A DNA stretch of 64,000 nucleotides from Schistosoma haematobium (GCF_000699445.3 NC_067195.1:54106465-54170464), one strand, 5' to 3'. Positions 45,216 through 56,354 are shown, counted from the first letter of the stretch. Notes: generated by a model from the letters alone, not told the origin. Translations and numbers: made by a program.

Positions 45216-45727
45216 TGTTGTATCCTGGCGAAGATTAAATTACGAGTAACTTCTGAGACCTATTAATGGACTAATATTATCTATATATTCTTATGGTATA
45301 ACTACTTAGTAACTAGATGTGTATATCTATATTCCTCTTATTATAAACTTCATTTTGATCTATAGATTGTTATTGAACGATTTACTGTTCTTAATTTATG
45401 TTCAGTTTATTGATTACAGTCTCCCACGTTCACAGCCACTTTGAGCTTTATTTTGTATAAATGTTATTTATTATTTTATGGGGTGGTGCCGTCTATTTGG
45501 TTGATATATATACCCAGTATGTCTGAAATAAAAGATTCGCATAGCGGAAGCTGTTATTGATGTTCTGGACTCAACTGAACGGGCTAAGCGAGCAAATGAC
45601 CAATAAGGACGCTATGCGGATCAGACCGGTCGAACCTATTTGGTTAAGTACTGTACAAGAGTGAATAAATCGTACTTCCATTGACGAATAAATTACGTGA
45701 TAATTAGCCACATTTAAAGCTACAACA
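45216..45727 (+). mobile_element. Solo LTR, 512 bp
   Basis: It opens TGTTGTA and closes TACAACA, a perfect 7-bp inverted pair. It is flanked by GCTTA (45211-45215) and CCTTA (45728-45732), a TSD with one mismatch. It aligns with the 9885 LTR, including the region near 'GTATGTCTGAAATAAAAGAT'. No internal domain remains. Confidence 0.85.
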
Positions 45728-45869
45728 CCTTAGATAATTAAATAATAAATAGGCAGTTAAAGTAAACTTTCATCTTTAGTAAAACAATGTGATTTTGTAA
45801 AGTAATTAAAAATTAAACTGGAAAACACTAGCTAGTTGTTTACTTTTTGTTCGACATATTTTTTTATCA

Positions 45870-46185
45870 AAATGAGTTTTGTGGAGATTTTAGGAATTTC
45901 ACTGGTTGAAATCATGAGTCAATGGAAGCTAGACCACCATGGAAAACCTGGAAGCACTGGACAGCCGTTTCGTTAGACATTAACACCGTTGGATTCCGGC
46001 TCAGTGATCTAGTTGGTAAAGCGCCTCACGTGAGACTGATAGGTCCTGGCTTCGAATCTCTCGGGGTGCGGGATCGTGGATGCTTACTGCTGAGGAGTCC
46101 GATACTGGGACGAAACGGCCGTCCAGTGCTTCCAGGTTTTCCATGATGGTCTAGCTTCAATTGACTCATGATTTCAACTAGTAAC
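45870..46185. mobile_element. SINE-A foldback with active-looking ribozyme
   Basis: The left arm 'GTTTTGTGGAGATTTTAG' to 'CAGCCGTTTCGT' is reversed tail. The right arm starts 'TAGACATTAACACCGTTGG' and continues through box A, box B ('TCCTGGCTTCGAATCTC'), ribozyme and tail. The junction is the same as at 23318, so both descend from one foldback founder. The right arm keeps an intact ribozyme. Confidence 0.88.
46084..46129 (+). ncRNA. SINE-A type I hammerhead, intact
   Basis: Stem I ACTG/CAGT plus flanking T-G (46084-46089 with 46124-46129), core CTGAGGA (46090-46096), stem II GTCC/GGAC with loop GATACTG, GAAA (46112-46115), stem III palindrome ACGGCCGT, GTC site with cleavage after 46123. This is the best SINE-A ribozyme in the window. 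Confidence 0.88.
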
Positions 46186-46610
46186 TTTTTTTGTTAGAAA
46201 AAATATCTACATTAATAACTTGTGTAGTTGTCATGGTATTCAACAAAAGGAATGGAAGTAGTAAAATTTAGAATAATAATACATATATTTTCTAATGTAT
46301 ATTTATTCAATAAACGATTTATGGTAATTCAATGTTGTATTAACTATAAGCTTATATTTAACTTACTTAAGAATTATAGTTTTCAGTTAACAAATTACAT
46401 TTTCTAATTTAGTTTTAATAGAGATTATTATTTATTATTTAAAATGTATCACAACCTACAATGCATAGATTTAAAATTCTAAATAATATTGAATAATGAG
46501 AGGTATTTGTCTATATCTTTTAGAGTTCTGATTAATAATTTGGGAAAAGAATTACAGCTATTCATGGTCTATCGATAATCGCATCTTAACTAAAATAAAT
46601 ATAATTTTTT
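46186..46610. other. AT-rich spacer, nothing recognised
   Basis: No exon or repeat seen. Confidence 0.4.
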
Positions 46611-46644
46611 TGTTATATCTTGATATGACGAGAACAAAAAGTCG

Positions 46645-46860
46645 AATTTAAACTTCACCCCATTACACAAGCAAATGACTATCAGGACTCAATAGCTAAG
46701 TAGATAACACGACGGCGTTTGAAGCGAACGGTACTGGCTCCGAGTCTCAGAGTGAAAATTAACTCTGGGATGCTAGTACATTCAGCTGATGAGTTTTATG
46801 TAGGATGAAACGCGCGTCCTGAATTTCACTGCCAGCCAATGTCCATCTTTGGTTTTAATT
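46645..46860 (+). mobile_element. S-alpha-like SINE, head and ribozyme
   Basis: It opens 'CTTCACCCCATTACACAAGC', then box A ('CAATAGCTAAGTAGATAAC'), box B relic ('GGCTCCGAGTCTCAGAG'), hammerhead, and 'GCCAGCCAATGTCCATCTTT'. The normal S-alpha tail does not follow. Imperfect ~27-bp copies of 'GATATGACG..AAAAGTCG' lie on both sides (46621 and 46978). Confidence 0.8.
46780..46824 (+). ncRNA. S-alpha hammerhead with weak stem II
   Basis: Stem I ATTCAG/CTGAAT perfect (a paired change relative to ATCCAG/CTGGAT), core CTGATGA and GAAAC, stem III ACGCGCGT, GTC site. Stem II is GTTT/GGAT with wobble pairs only, so activity is doubtful. Confidence 0.65.
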
Positions 46861-46964
46861 TCTGTTATTTGTCGTCTAAATAATTGTGAAACTTCAGAAG
46901 TTGAAGTTTTTTTATTAGGATATTTTGAACGTGTCATTCTTATAATAAACAGTCTATCCATTGT

Positions 46965-47370
46965 TCAATCTCTTTGGGATATGACGGGGAGAAAAGTCGA
47001 AATTCAATTGATTTACTCATTATGAGTCTTGTTCAACATTACTTCCGTTTTGATTCAATGTGGTGATTATTCAGTGTAGTATTTGTATTGTTTTCTCGTA
47101 TGATATTTATTCTGTATAATATACGATATTCTTGTATTCCATTGACATGGACTATGCTCAGTATGTGATTTCATCCTAATTATTAATCAAAGTGTGTATA
47201 CAATCAATATATAAATGACTATCGTCGTCGTCGCGTGTCGGTGGTCAATAAATCTTCACTTATACCAGTCTTTATGTTTTTACCTTCACGTCGTGGGAAT
47301 TACCGAGGTCTCTCGTTTCGAGTATAAGTGATAAGCGTTTCCGACACAACAATCAGTGACGACCAGATAT
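46965..47370 (+). mobile_element. LTR-like segment (tentative)
   Basis: TGTT at 46970 and AACA at 47366-47369 could be LTR ends. The interval has a TATA-like 'ATATAAATGAC', an AATAAA near 47249 and a more complex downstream part. No TSD was found and no second copy occurs in the window, so this is a weak call. Confidence 0.25.
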
Positions 47371-47835
47371 AACAAGTAGCATTCAATTGACAAGTTATAA
47401 TATATCTCAATTAGTAGTAAGATTGTATTTCTGACGTTTCATAACTTAATGTAAGGCACTTTTTTCAATGAACCCACAATTTGTGACATATAGAAGGAAA
47501 AGATTCATAACACTAAGCCAAAATTTATAAATGAAAACAAGATTAGACATAAACTTAAATCTAAATTTATTGAATATACTAGATACTTCAGAATACTGTA
47601 CATACATGAGAAATCTTTTAAATCGTGTTCAAAATATTACCACTTCCTATAGTTCTTTTATCTAATAGTGAAAAGTATCTTGAAAGCACTTCTTATACAA
47701 ATAAATAAACAATGAAAATTATGTAGCTATCATTATTATGGTTGAACTTGACAATTTTAAATAAATTGTGCATTGAGAAGACTGGTATTAATAGGATTCA
47801 TGATATACCCGTAATATCCCAATGAATAGAAAATT
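47371..47835. other. AT-rich spacer, nothing recognised
   Basis: No exon or repeat seen. Confidence 0.4.
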
Positions 47836-47838
47836 GGC

Positions 47839-48082
47839 GAGACTATAATTTATGGACGAACCAATCAAATTTAGGATAACAGGTCTTGGATTTTGGCACG
47901 AAATTCACCCACCCATTTGACCAAATAGCGTCTTGGCATTTTAGCTGATATCAGTTCGTGGTGAAAACCCTAAATCTAATTCTTCAAACTGCTTTATAAC
48001 CCTCGTTTAGCCCTAGTAAGTAGATAGACACTCTCAAGATCACTTTGGTCTCGCTCAAAGGTCGTCCATAAATTATAGCCTC
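47839..48082 (-). mobile_element. MITE-like repeat, copy 3 (clearest TIRs)
   Basis: The left end 'ACTATAATTTATGGACGA' is complementary to the right end 'TCGTCCATAAATTATAG' with one or two changes. The body is the reverse complement of 7028 and 43040. About 244 bp, no ORF, as expected of a non-autonomous cut-and-paste element. Confidence 0.8.
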
Positions 48083-48411
48083 ACTGAAAATCCAGTTTCT
48101 GATGTTTTACAACTTGGTGTAATATGATTTATCGGAGCAATTAAATAAAATCACTGATTTTCTTGATGAATATCATGTGTTTTTGTTTCATTTCAGTAAT
48201 AATCTATTCAAGTAGCTTAATCATGAAAAGTTAATTTCTTGAATTATTTTAAACTTTTAAAAAATCACGGAAATACTCTGAACTCTCCTATACACAGAAT
48301 GGTTACATTATAAGGGATGTGACATCAATAGTTGATTAAATAGTCTCCTTGTTGGTGATAGAGGTCAACATCTGTGAAAAGTTAAAAGCTTTAATTATGA
48401 ACAAAGAATAA

Positions 48412-48525
48412 ACGGAACGGCCGTCCAGTGTTTCCGAGTTTTCCATGGTAGTCTAGCTTCAATTGACTCATGAATTCAACTATTAAATTACCATAATACC
48501 CACAAAACCTCTTTCTGATAAAGTT
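48412..48525 (+). mobile_element. SINE-A truncated at hammerhead stem III
   Basis: Homology begins at 'GAACGGCCGTCCAGTG', inside the ribozyme, and runs to 'CACAAAACCTCTTTCTGATA'. The 5' end falls about 8-10 nt before the scissile bond. Confidence 0.8.
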
Positions 48526-50743
48526 AATTAGTTGTTTCAAAGGGAATATTTCATTTTCTACAGTTTACATCTACTGATTTGTAACCTTTCTTATATACAT
48601 TAAATGGAATTTTGAGCAAACAAAATAACATATCAGTTTTACGTCCAATCATGTCAAAAGTAATTAGTCGGTAATTATCATGCAAAAATTGATACTTCAT
48701 ATGACAAACTAGAATTAGATCTAAAAATTATGAATTAATTCATTAAAAAGCAAGTGAGCTAAAAAAATATTGATATTGACCAACCATTTATGGGATTTAA
48801 TCGTGTTATTTTTCATTTTAGAGATTTGTACATAAAAATCTTATTGTAGCGGAAATTCTATTTATCTGACTAGTAGTTTTGTCTTTAACTTCTAATCATT
48901 GGAGGTTTAATGTCTATAATTCGATCTTGCGAGTAACCATTACCTAACTATATTGTATCATTGTATCTCACTTATTGATCAAGATTTTTTTCACTTTAAC
49001 GATCGAGAATTCGTTCATCAGATCATAAACTCTTTTTTATATAACCGCTTTACATGATGAATTAAAAGCAACTCGAGACTGACTAATATTCAGTTGAAGG
49101 TGAACAACCTTTTAGTTTTGATTTGATCTTCTTATCGGTGAAAATACAAAACTACACATTGTATGGAGTTTAAGAACTCCTAGTTTGAAGATACAAGCCT
49201 GATACTACTGCATAAATAAATGGTAATCGAATATATACATACTTTTTTAAATCTCAGTCTATCTGTGGCTGGGCTACACCGGTCATATCCGCATGTTAAA
49301 ATCTACGATTTCTATCATGAATGTATTTTTTAGCGACTACCCTAGATAAAACGAGATAGGAGTTTCGGACTACTGTGAACTAAATGCAGTTAGAAATTAG
49401 ATTCGGATGCATTCCATGAAACCTAAAGGATTCGGATTGAATCTTATGGAGGCACATGTCTTTGATATACTGAAGTGTTCCAAACTAAGAATCATCTGTC
49501 AGATACACCTTAGTTTTCAATCATTTCCTAGCTGATCATAATATGATGTGTAAACTAATTGCATACATTTTTTAGATCATTTCATTTAGTAATCTAGTAG
49601 AACTCGTTTTTAATTTTTATTATGATCAGACGACTGTAAATGTAAATTTTACGTCTAATTATACTGTTTGTAGAGTCCTTTGATAAGAAGATCAACCATT
49701 TTTACACTATTTTGAAAACTAAGTTATTTCAAGAGAAGTATTTCATTACTTTTGATACAGATGAAAAATCTGTTTTTTATTTAACAGAAAATGATTATTG
49801 TTATCAAAGTAGAAACTAATTTTTAAAATATCCTACTTTTATCAAAATGCATGTGATATTTTATTTATTTCTGCCACATTCGATAGATTGTAAGATAAAC
49901 TATAGGCAAATGGGAAGTATCGTTTGTACAAATGCACGAAAAAATCGACGTTTTCCTACTTTGAAAACCACTAGTTCTGTTTAGGACTTATGAAAACAAT
50001 GTATCTGGACCTATGTTGATGTTCAGATATCAATGCGTTATTCCTTGATTTGGTTAGGTCAGACAGCTACCAACTTATACAGTGGTTATAATGTTTATAT
50101 CATCACTAATGTCAACATTGAAATCTTGGAATATCCAGCTGATTACTCTTAAATAACATGAAATGTACTTTGCGAATTCTACTAATAACCACAACCCAAC
50201 TATTCTAAAATACTTCTGACATAATGGTTGTATCAAGACGATCCACCCAAGGTGATCATATTTCTACAAAGTTTAAACGAGATACAACTCTGAATATCAA
50301 CAATTTGATCATTCAAACCCCTGCTAGTAACAACATATTCCGAAAGCGAATTTGTTTCTTAATCATTATATTCACTTAAAATAAAATCGTCCATTTGAAT
50401 AAGGTTTTGTCCTTAGTCAGTGATGATTTCAGTAAAATGAAATATTATCCCAGTCAACAGTTATCATTAATATTATGTAAGCAAAATCTTCGTTATAAAT
50501 TATGACAAAACTATGTTCAATCATTTTTATATTCCTTCTTATATGGCTGTAATACAAATGTTCACTTCATACCATAATATTTATTATCATTTAATATTTA
50601 TGATGACTTGTGTTGTATTCAGAAGTATTAGATAAAACTTATTCAAAATCATTGATTAAGAAGTTGTTGTTATTTTTCTTTGAAAAGCTTCAGATATATA
50701 TTTATTTTCTAACAGCGGACAATAATATCTGGGACCTCAGATC

Positions 50744-50776
<33 letters not shown>

Positions 50777-51365
50777 TCATCGGTTATTTATCAAACTACT
50801 AAATTTCTATCTCTAAGGTTATCTGGCTCATTTATTAATATCAACATTATCTCGTAGATGAAAGCACATTTATTGGACAAATCCCAAATAAAACGGAAGT
50901 TCCATTCTAGATCTCACCATTAGCATTCATCAAAATATACCAAATCTTAAATGTCTAATCTTAAAATGTTTTGAGTATCAAACATTACTGCTGCTATCAT
51001 CATGATATTAATAGACAGAAAATTGGTTATCTTTTCAATAAGACCCGAATGATATCTTAACCAAATCAAATCAAGGTTTTCATTTCAGGGAGATTGTAGT
51101 TTTAAAAAGATCTAAATCAGGAATCCATTTTAAACACTTGGTTGTATTAGGTTCGAAAACCATAAATAATGATTATTAATGTACAGCTAGATAATGAATA
51201 GTTTTCAGAAATTATTGCTCATATATATTTATCCTTAATAATTTTTTAAATGCTCTCAGAGGTATGAAACCCTTCATTTCATAATTTTATTAGATAACTA
51301 AAAGTTAGTTTGATTAAGATTTGAAACCAAAGAAGAAACAACTAATAATAATCAACAAGCGATTC
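48526..51365. other. AT-rich stretch, nearly empty
   Basis: A short patch at 50217-50330 faintly resembles the S-alpha tail ('GTATCAAGACGATCC'). An (AAT)n run lies at 50745-50774. No exon seen. Confidence 0.4.
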
Positions 51366-51369
51366 ACAG

Positions 51370-51495
51370 CTGTTTCCCCCCCCATTTCAGGACTCTTCAT
51401 CAGTGCATAACAACAGTCAGAGACAGATTCGAACCCAGAAGCTATGAATTTAACAATGAGCATAATATTACTTAATCCACCGATCCTTATCTTTT
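51370..51495 (-). mobile_element. SINE-A degenerate head
   Basis: 'AGGACTCTTCATCAGTGC' (ribozyme relic) and 'GATTCGAACCCAGAAGC' (box B), then 'TAATCCACCGATCC' (box A region), in minus-strand order. Confidence 0.6.
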
Positions 51496-51839
51496 TACAT
51501 CTAACTAAATCATGGTACGTAATATATTATAAAGTCTGTCATATTTTCCTAAGCACAAATAACTATTATTAAACGTTAGAAAGCAAGCCTTGTAATACTC
51601 AGTACGCGTAATATTCGAGAAATACTTTAAGAAATTTTAAATCGATATATGTCTATAAATTCTAAGAATTAACTTTCCTCTCTGATAAATGATCGCAAAA
51701 TGTAACAAAACAACCATATAATATCATCTGACTTTTAATTGGTGCTGTGACAGATGTCGAATGATAATGAATAACATAGACAACTTGTGAGAAGTCTCCT
51801 ATCCTGAAATATATCTCACCAAAGATAAGTAAAAAATAT

Positions 51840-52000
51840 TATGTATGTGACCAGCAGTGTAATACAGGATGCAAAATTGTCACCGAAATAAACCAGTATC
51901 TTTCCGCAGGTCTTCAGTTTTCAGACTTGAACCCAGAATATTTTCCTTCAAATGCCGAATTCGTTATCCTCTAAACTACTGAGTACTCATAACCATTAAA
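51840..52000 (-). mobile_element. S-alpha-like SINE, degenerate
   Basis: 'CCAGCAGTGTAATACAGGAT' resembles the S-alpha ribozyme flank, 'GACTTGAACCCAG' is box B, and 'TATCCTCTAAACTACTGAG' is the box A region, in minus-strand order. The ribozyme is destroyed. Confidence 0.65.
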
Positions 52001-52539
52001 TCCAACGATTATGGAAGCATTAAGATTTGTATTTTACGTTTGTTAATATTCAGGACTGTAGATGATCATTTTTTGTTGCCATATATGTAAATCACTATAT
52101 AACACTGTCATTAGTTTTAACTGATTTGTCATGTGGCTTGCAGTAAAAGTCAACACAAACCCTTAATAATAACAAGAAGTTATCTTAACCACTTTTGTTT
52201 TCATCTCCATCTTCTGTTCCGACTTGGAAAATACACTAATCCAAAACACAAGAATAATAATATTACAAACTTTAACGCATATTATACGAAATCTACAGCT
52301 TTTATTTGCTTTTATGGAAAAACCATAATGTACCATATTAAAATCTTTAATATTCCTGAATCAAATGTATATAAGCTAATGTATTCGATATATAAAAACA
52401 CATATATACAAAAGCACTTTCACGTTGGATAAATAAATACCATTGCTATAAACGTTTCGAATAAGTATCCATGATATTATCTTGTGAAATTTAAATCATT
52501 TCAGGGTATATAATTGTTGTTTAAAATAAAATTATGATC

Positions 52540-52915
52540 AGAATGGAGTTTGTGAAGATTGTAGTAATTTAACTAGCTGAATTCATGAGTCGATGTAAGG
52601 CAGATCACCATTGACAACCTGGAAGCAATGGACGGCTGTTTCGTCCTATTATGAGACTCCTCAGAAGTGCGCGTGAACAGTGTCGGCTAGAGATAGGTAT
52701 CTACGCAAGACAGTCGATAAACAGTTGCGCATCCACTCATAGATTGATGGAAGTTAGACACAAGACCAAAGGTTCTGGGTTCGAATTCCGCGTTCAGGAT
52801 CATGAATACGCACTGTTGAGGAGTTCTATACTAGGACGAAACTGTCATTCAGTACCCCCAGGTTTCCGATGATAGTCTAGCTTACATCGAATCATGAATT
52901 TGACTATTAAAGTAA
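52540..52915. mobile_element. SINE-A foldback with unique spacer
   Basis: The left arm runs from 'TTTGTGAAGATTGTAG' through the ribozyme ('TTTCGTCCTATTATGAGACT') to about 52680. A ~60-bp middle differs from the consensus. The right arm runs from 'GATTGATGGAAGTTAGACAC' through box B ('TTCTGGGTTCGAATTCC') and ribozyme to 'CATGAATTTGACTATTAAAG'. Box A is lost. Confidence 0.75.
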
Positions 52916-52990
52916 AATTGACAAGTGTATAAATCAATAAATTTCAGTTTTTAACAATAACAATAATCATTTTACTTATATACAACTCAC

Positions 52991-53027
52991 CTTCGTAATT
53001 CCTCATGAAACAATCCACAATATTCAT
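52991..53027 (-). CDS. Weak candidate exon
   Basis: On the minus strand, ATG plus 11 codons (MNIVDCFMRNYE) and one base precede a donor GAAG|GTGAGT. The frame stays open for 16 more codons upstream of the ATG. It also ends in phase 1, so it could join 5458-5651, but it is not a signal peptide and has no acceptor. Probably chance. Confidence 0.15.
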
Positions 53028-53485
53028 TGATAAATGATAAATGATTTTAATAACATCATAATAATAAATTAGATGTTCTTAAAATGTAATCGTCATTGAA
53101 TACTATAACTGAGCAAATAAATTAATCCATACTTTGTAAGGAATAATTTGAAATGATAAAGGAAATATAAAGAAAAATTTCCACTAGAATGAAGCAATGA
53201 TAATACTAATAAGAGCAACAGCAGCAACAACAACAATAATAATAACACCAATCAAAATCACTTATGTTTAGTCATTTTGATCTGGGTTTTTTTATTTATT
53301 TATTCGAATAATGATCATGAGCTGATAAATGAACTGGTTCGTTCTATACTGGCAGTAATAATAATAGTAGTGATGGAGCACCTGCTAATAGTCGACCAAT
53401 GTTAGGCAAATGAAAGAATAAACGGCAGTCGTACTAAAAATATTGATCATCTTTTTATGTTAGAAAACAGACATGAAAGGACAGA

Positions 53486-53488
<3 letters not shown>

Positions 53489-53527
<39 letters not shown>

Positions 53528-53530
53528 TAT
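53489..53530. repeat. (TA)n microsatellite
   Basis: TA dinucleotide run with one interruption. Confidence 0.9.
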
Positions 53531-53849
53531 GTTACTTGTATGCTGATGCATATAAATACATGCATACATTTGACGAAAATTAGAGAAGGGGAACAAATTA
53601 TCCTAAGGTGAACTAGTGAGAAGTGATCGAATGAAAAGACTAGTTTGCAAAAATCTATCTTTTTTTTCCCAAATGATAGGCTAGAGATAGCTAAGTGAAA
53701 TTTTTTTCTATTTTACTATCGAAAAAATAAATAAATAAAGATGTCGTTAATTTTCAAAATAAATTTAATCAATATATCGTTATATGAATTATTGGATCGG
53801 TTAAGATTTGAGTGAGATGATAATTTATCTATTTTGAGCATCAGTCCTT

Positions 53850-54190
53850 AAAGTTATTAGCGTCTGGTTTGAGCCATATTGGTAGATGTAGACTACTTGA
53901 TTGGGGTCCGCATGACTATTGTAACCAATGGTTGGAGATACTGGGTGATATGGCTCAGAATCGATCACAGTAATGTAGGTGTATACATTCTTTATTTGCT
54001 CTTAAACCATGAGATTAAAATTGGTTTATACCTTTCTTATTTGAAATATTTCGTTCGTATATTACTACCACTGAAGTAACTACTTCTATGAATTTGGTGT
54101 TCATCTTGTTGTGCTAATGAAGTGTGGCAACTTGTACCGACGCATAATGTGCATGGTCCTACGTTGTAGCTGATTAACTGACTGACTTTT
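53850..54190 (+). mobile_element. RTE-type LINE family 2, 3' end, copy 2
   Basis: Broken coding sequence contains 'HIGRCRLLDWGPHDYCNQWL' in frame with 'EILGDMAQNRSQ', the C-terminal block of an RTE-like LINE. It is followed by a 3' region ending in 'TAACTGACTGACT', the same tail type as 21390. It is 5'-truncated to under 350 bp. Confidence 0.7.
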
Positions 54191-55634
54191 ATGAGTATTA
54201 TAGAGTTTTTGTTTTTGACAAAAATATCTGGACATTTTTTAAGATAATTTTGGTATATTTTTACAATACTTTGCACCTTGACCTATAAGTTCATCACTTT
54301 AAATATATTACAAGGTGGATATTTGTGTACTTGAGTTTTGAATTATGGTCTTAATGTTAGGGCTAGTGATACTACTCTATTGTTTTAAACAAAAAAAGAT
54401 GAAGCGAAGTTCGGATCTATGACTTGATGATAGAAACCCGAATGCTTTAACTCCGAAATCATTACTGTAGTAACATCAAGAAAATTGTTGTTTCATCGTT
54501 GTGTAGTGCACAGGATTTTTTTAATTTTAATAGTTTCAGAATTATTAATGCGTATGTTTTAGAACAGATTCTAAAATACAAAACATTCCCACATTGTAAA
54601 TTTGAAAAACATGTATAAACAAACAATCCTTTCTTTAATTAGATCCTCGTCAAGCCTTACTCTAATACACTATGATGTATATATATGTATATATCACAAC
54701 TCCGGCTTACCCAAGATTCCCAAGTCAGGATTTTCACTTCTTCCAGTTTTGGATATTTATAACTCTTCACACCATAGAAGTGGAAATTAGATAGTTCGAA
54801 TCCTGGGTCCCCTACGGAAAGTAGTCGTTAGTAGAAGGGTTAAAGACGTTTTCGATTTCATTCCCAAGGTGGATTACATGAATTAAAACGGGAAATGAAT
54901 AATATTCTAAGATGTTTCTTCCTTGTGTACCAGTGTTACGACAGACTGTTGGGAACCCGTAGATATCATTGCTATAAAAGTACTAAACGTATTTTAATAA
55001 GCGTAAACTATGTATGATTAACTGACTGTCGTGTGAATGATAGCATCAGCACCATAGTTGAGTGATGAGTATTCACGGAGATCGAATCATTTACACAAAA
55101 CCCTACTGTGAACTTATGTCTAAAATGATAGCAACTAGTCGACAAGAAGAATTCACTTTTGTTGTAAGATAGTAGGGGACACTTTACAGGATTTACTATT
55201 GATTGATCACTGGGCGGTGATCATTGTCATGGATGTCAAGTCCGTTTTAGTGCAGATCGAATCCTATCGACCAAGTTACAATGTGATCAGTAGTCTAGGT
55301 GACTCGACATTGCGTGCATTATGTTGAGACATGATGGTGATTGGAGGTAGTCAATAGGAGGTATTCGGATTCTTTCGAAAAATAGTTCACTAAGCTTAAT
55401 TTACACGGTTCAGTCATCATTATGACCTAAACAAATATAGAATTAGTTACTACTAATGATTGTCCAGTGTTTACCGTTTTTCTAATAAAACGTAAAACTT
55501 GCGTAAGGAAATCAGTGTAAAATACAAATGATGAAATTTATTTTTAAACGTAAATAATTCACCCATCAGGTAATGAAAGAGATCTAACATTTAAAATTAT
55601 TAATTAATGATATTCAATATTATTTGTATAACTA
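54191..55634. other. Spacer with old repeat pieces
   Basis: 54637-54697 resembles 16221-16280. 55140-55400 is more complex, like unassigned repeats elsewhere in the window, but I could not define its limits. No exon seen. Confidence 0.35.
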
Positions 55635-56354
55635 GCAGGGAAATACAGTAAACCAGAGAGACCGGTCAAAGACAAAGAAGGCAAGCCAATCACTGAAATT
55701 CAACAACAGCGGAACAGATGGGTAGAATACTTCGAGGAACTCCTGAATAGGCCGGCTCCAATGAATCCACCGGACATCGAAGCAGCACACACAGATCTTC
55801 TTATAGATGTCAATCCACCAATGACAGTAGAAATCAGAATAGCCATCAGACAAATCAAGAACGGGAAAGCAGCGGGACCCGACAACATACCAGCTGAAGC
55901 ACTGGAATCAGACATCGAAGCAACCACAAGCATGCTTTATCTTCTATTCAAAAGGATTTGGGAGGAGGAACAAGTGCCAATGGACTGGAAAGAAGGACAC
56001 CTCGTCAAGATTCCAAAGAAAGGAGATCTGAGCAAATGTGAAAACTACAGAGGCATAACACTACTGTCAATACCAGGGAAAGTCTTTAACAGAGTGTTGC
56101 TGAACCGGATGACGGATGCAGTAGACGTCCAACTTCGAGATCAACAAGCTGGATTCTGTAAGGATCGATCGTGCACAGACTAAATTGCAACACTACGGAT
56201 CATCATCGAACATTCAGTTGAGTGGAACTCGTCACTATACATCAATTTCATTGATTATGAAAAGGCATTTGACAGTGTAGATAGGAGGACATTATGGAAA
56301 CTTCTTCGACACTACGGAGTTCCTGAGAAGATTGTCAATATTATCCGGAACTCT
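55635..56354 (+). mobile_element. RTE fragment truncated at both ends
   Basis: It covers the RT from 'KPERPVKDKEG' to 'VPEKIVNII', matching 30720-31420 of the full RTE at clearly lower identity, so it is an older or different subfamily. It lacks both the endonuclease and the 3' end with tail. Loss of the 3' end cannot come from ordinary 5' truncation and implies a later deletion or a non-standard insertion. Confidence 0.9.
55637..56350 (+). pseudogene. RTE reverse transcriptase fragment
   Basis: A continuous RT frame with 'AAGPDNIPAEALESDIE', 'KIPKKGDLSKCENYRGITL', 'RDQQAGFCKDRSCTD' and 'FIDYEKAFDSVDRRTLWK'. The only lesion before the end is a stop at 56181-56183 (CAG to TAA type change after CTD). 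It keeps the reading frame where the 29209 copy has its frameshift, so it helps define the ancestral frame. The catalytic DD block is beyond the truncation. Confidence 0.9.

Noticed and set aside
52991..53027. Third alternative first exon of the receptor gene
   Set aside because: The phase fits, but the peptide is not a signal sequence and the splice donor is ordinary; chance is likely. Listed at low confidence only.
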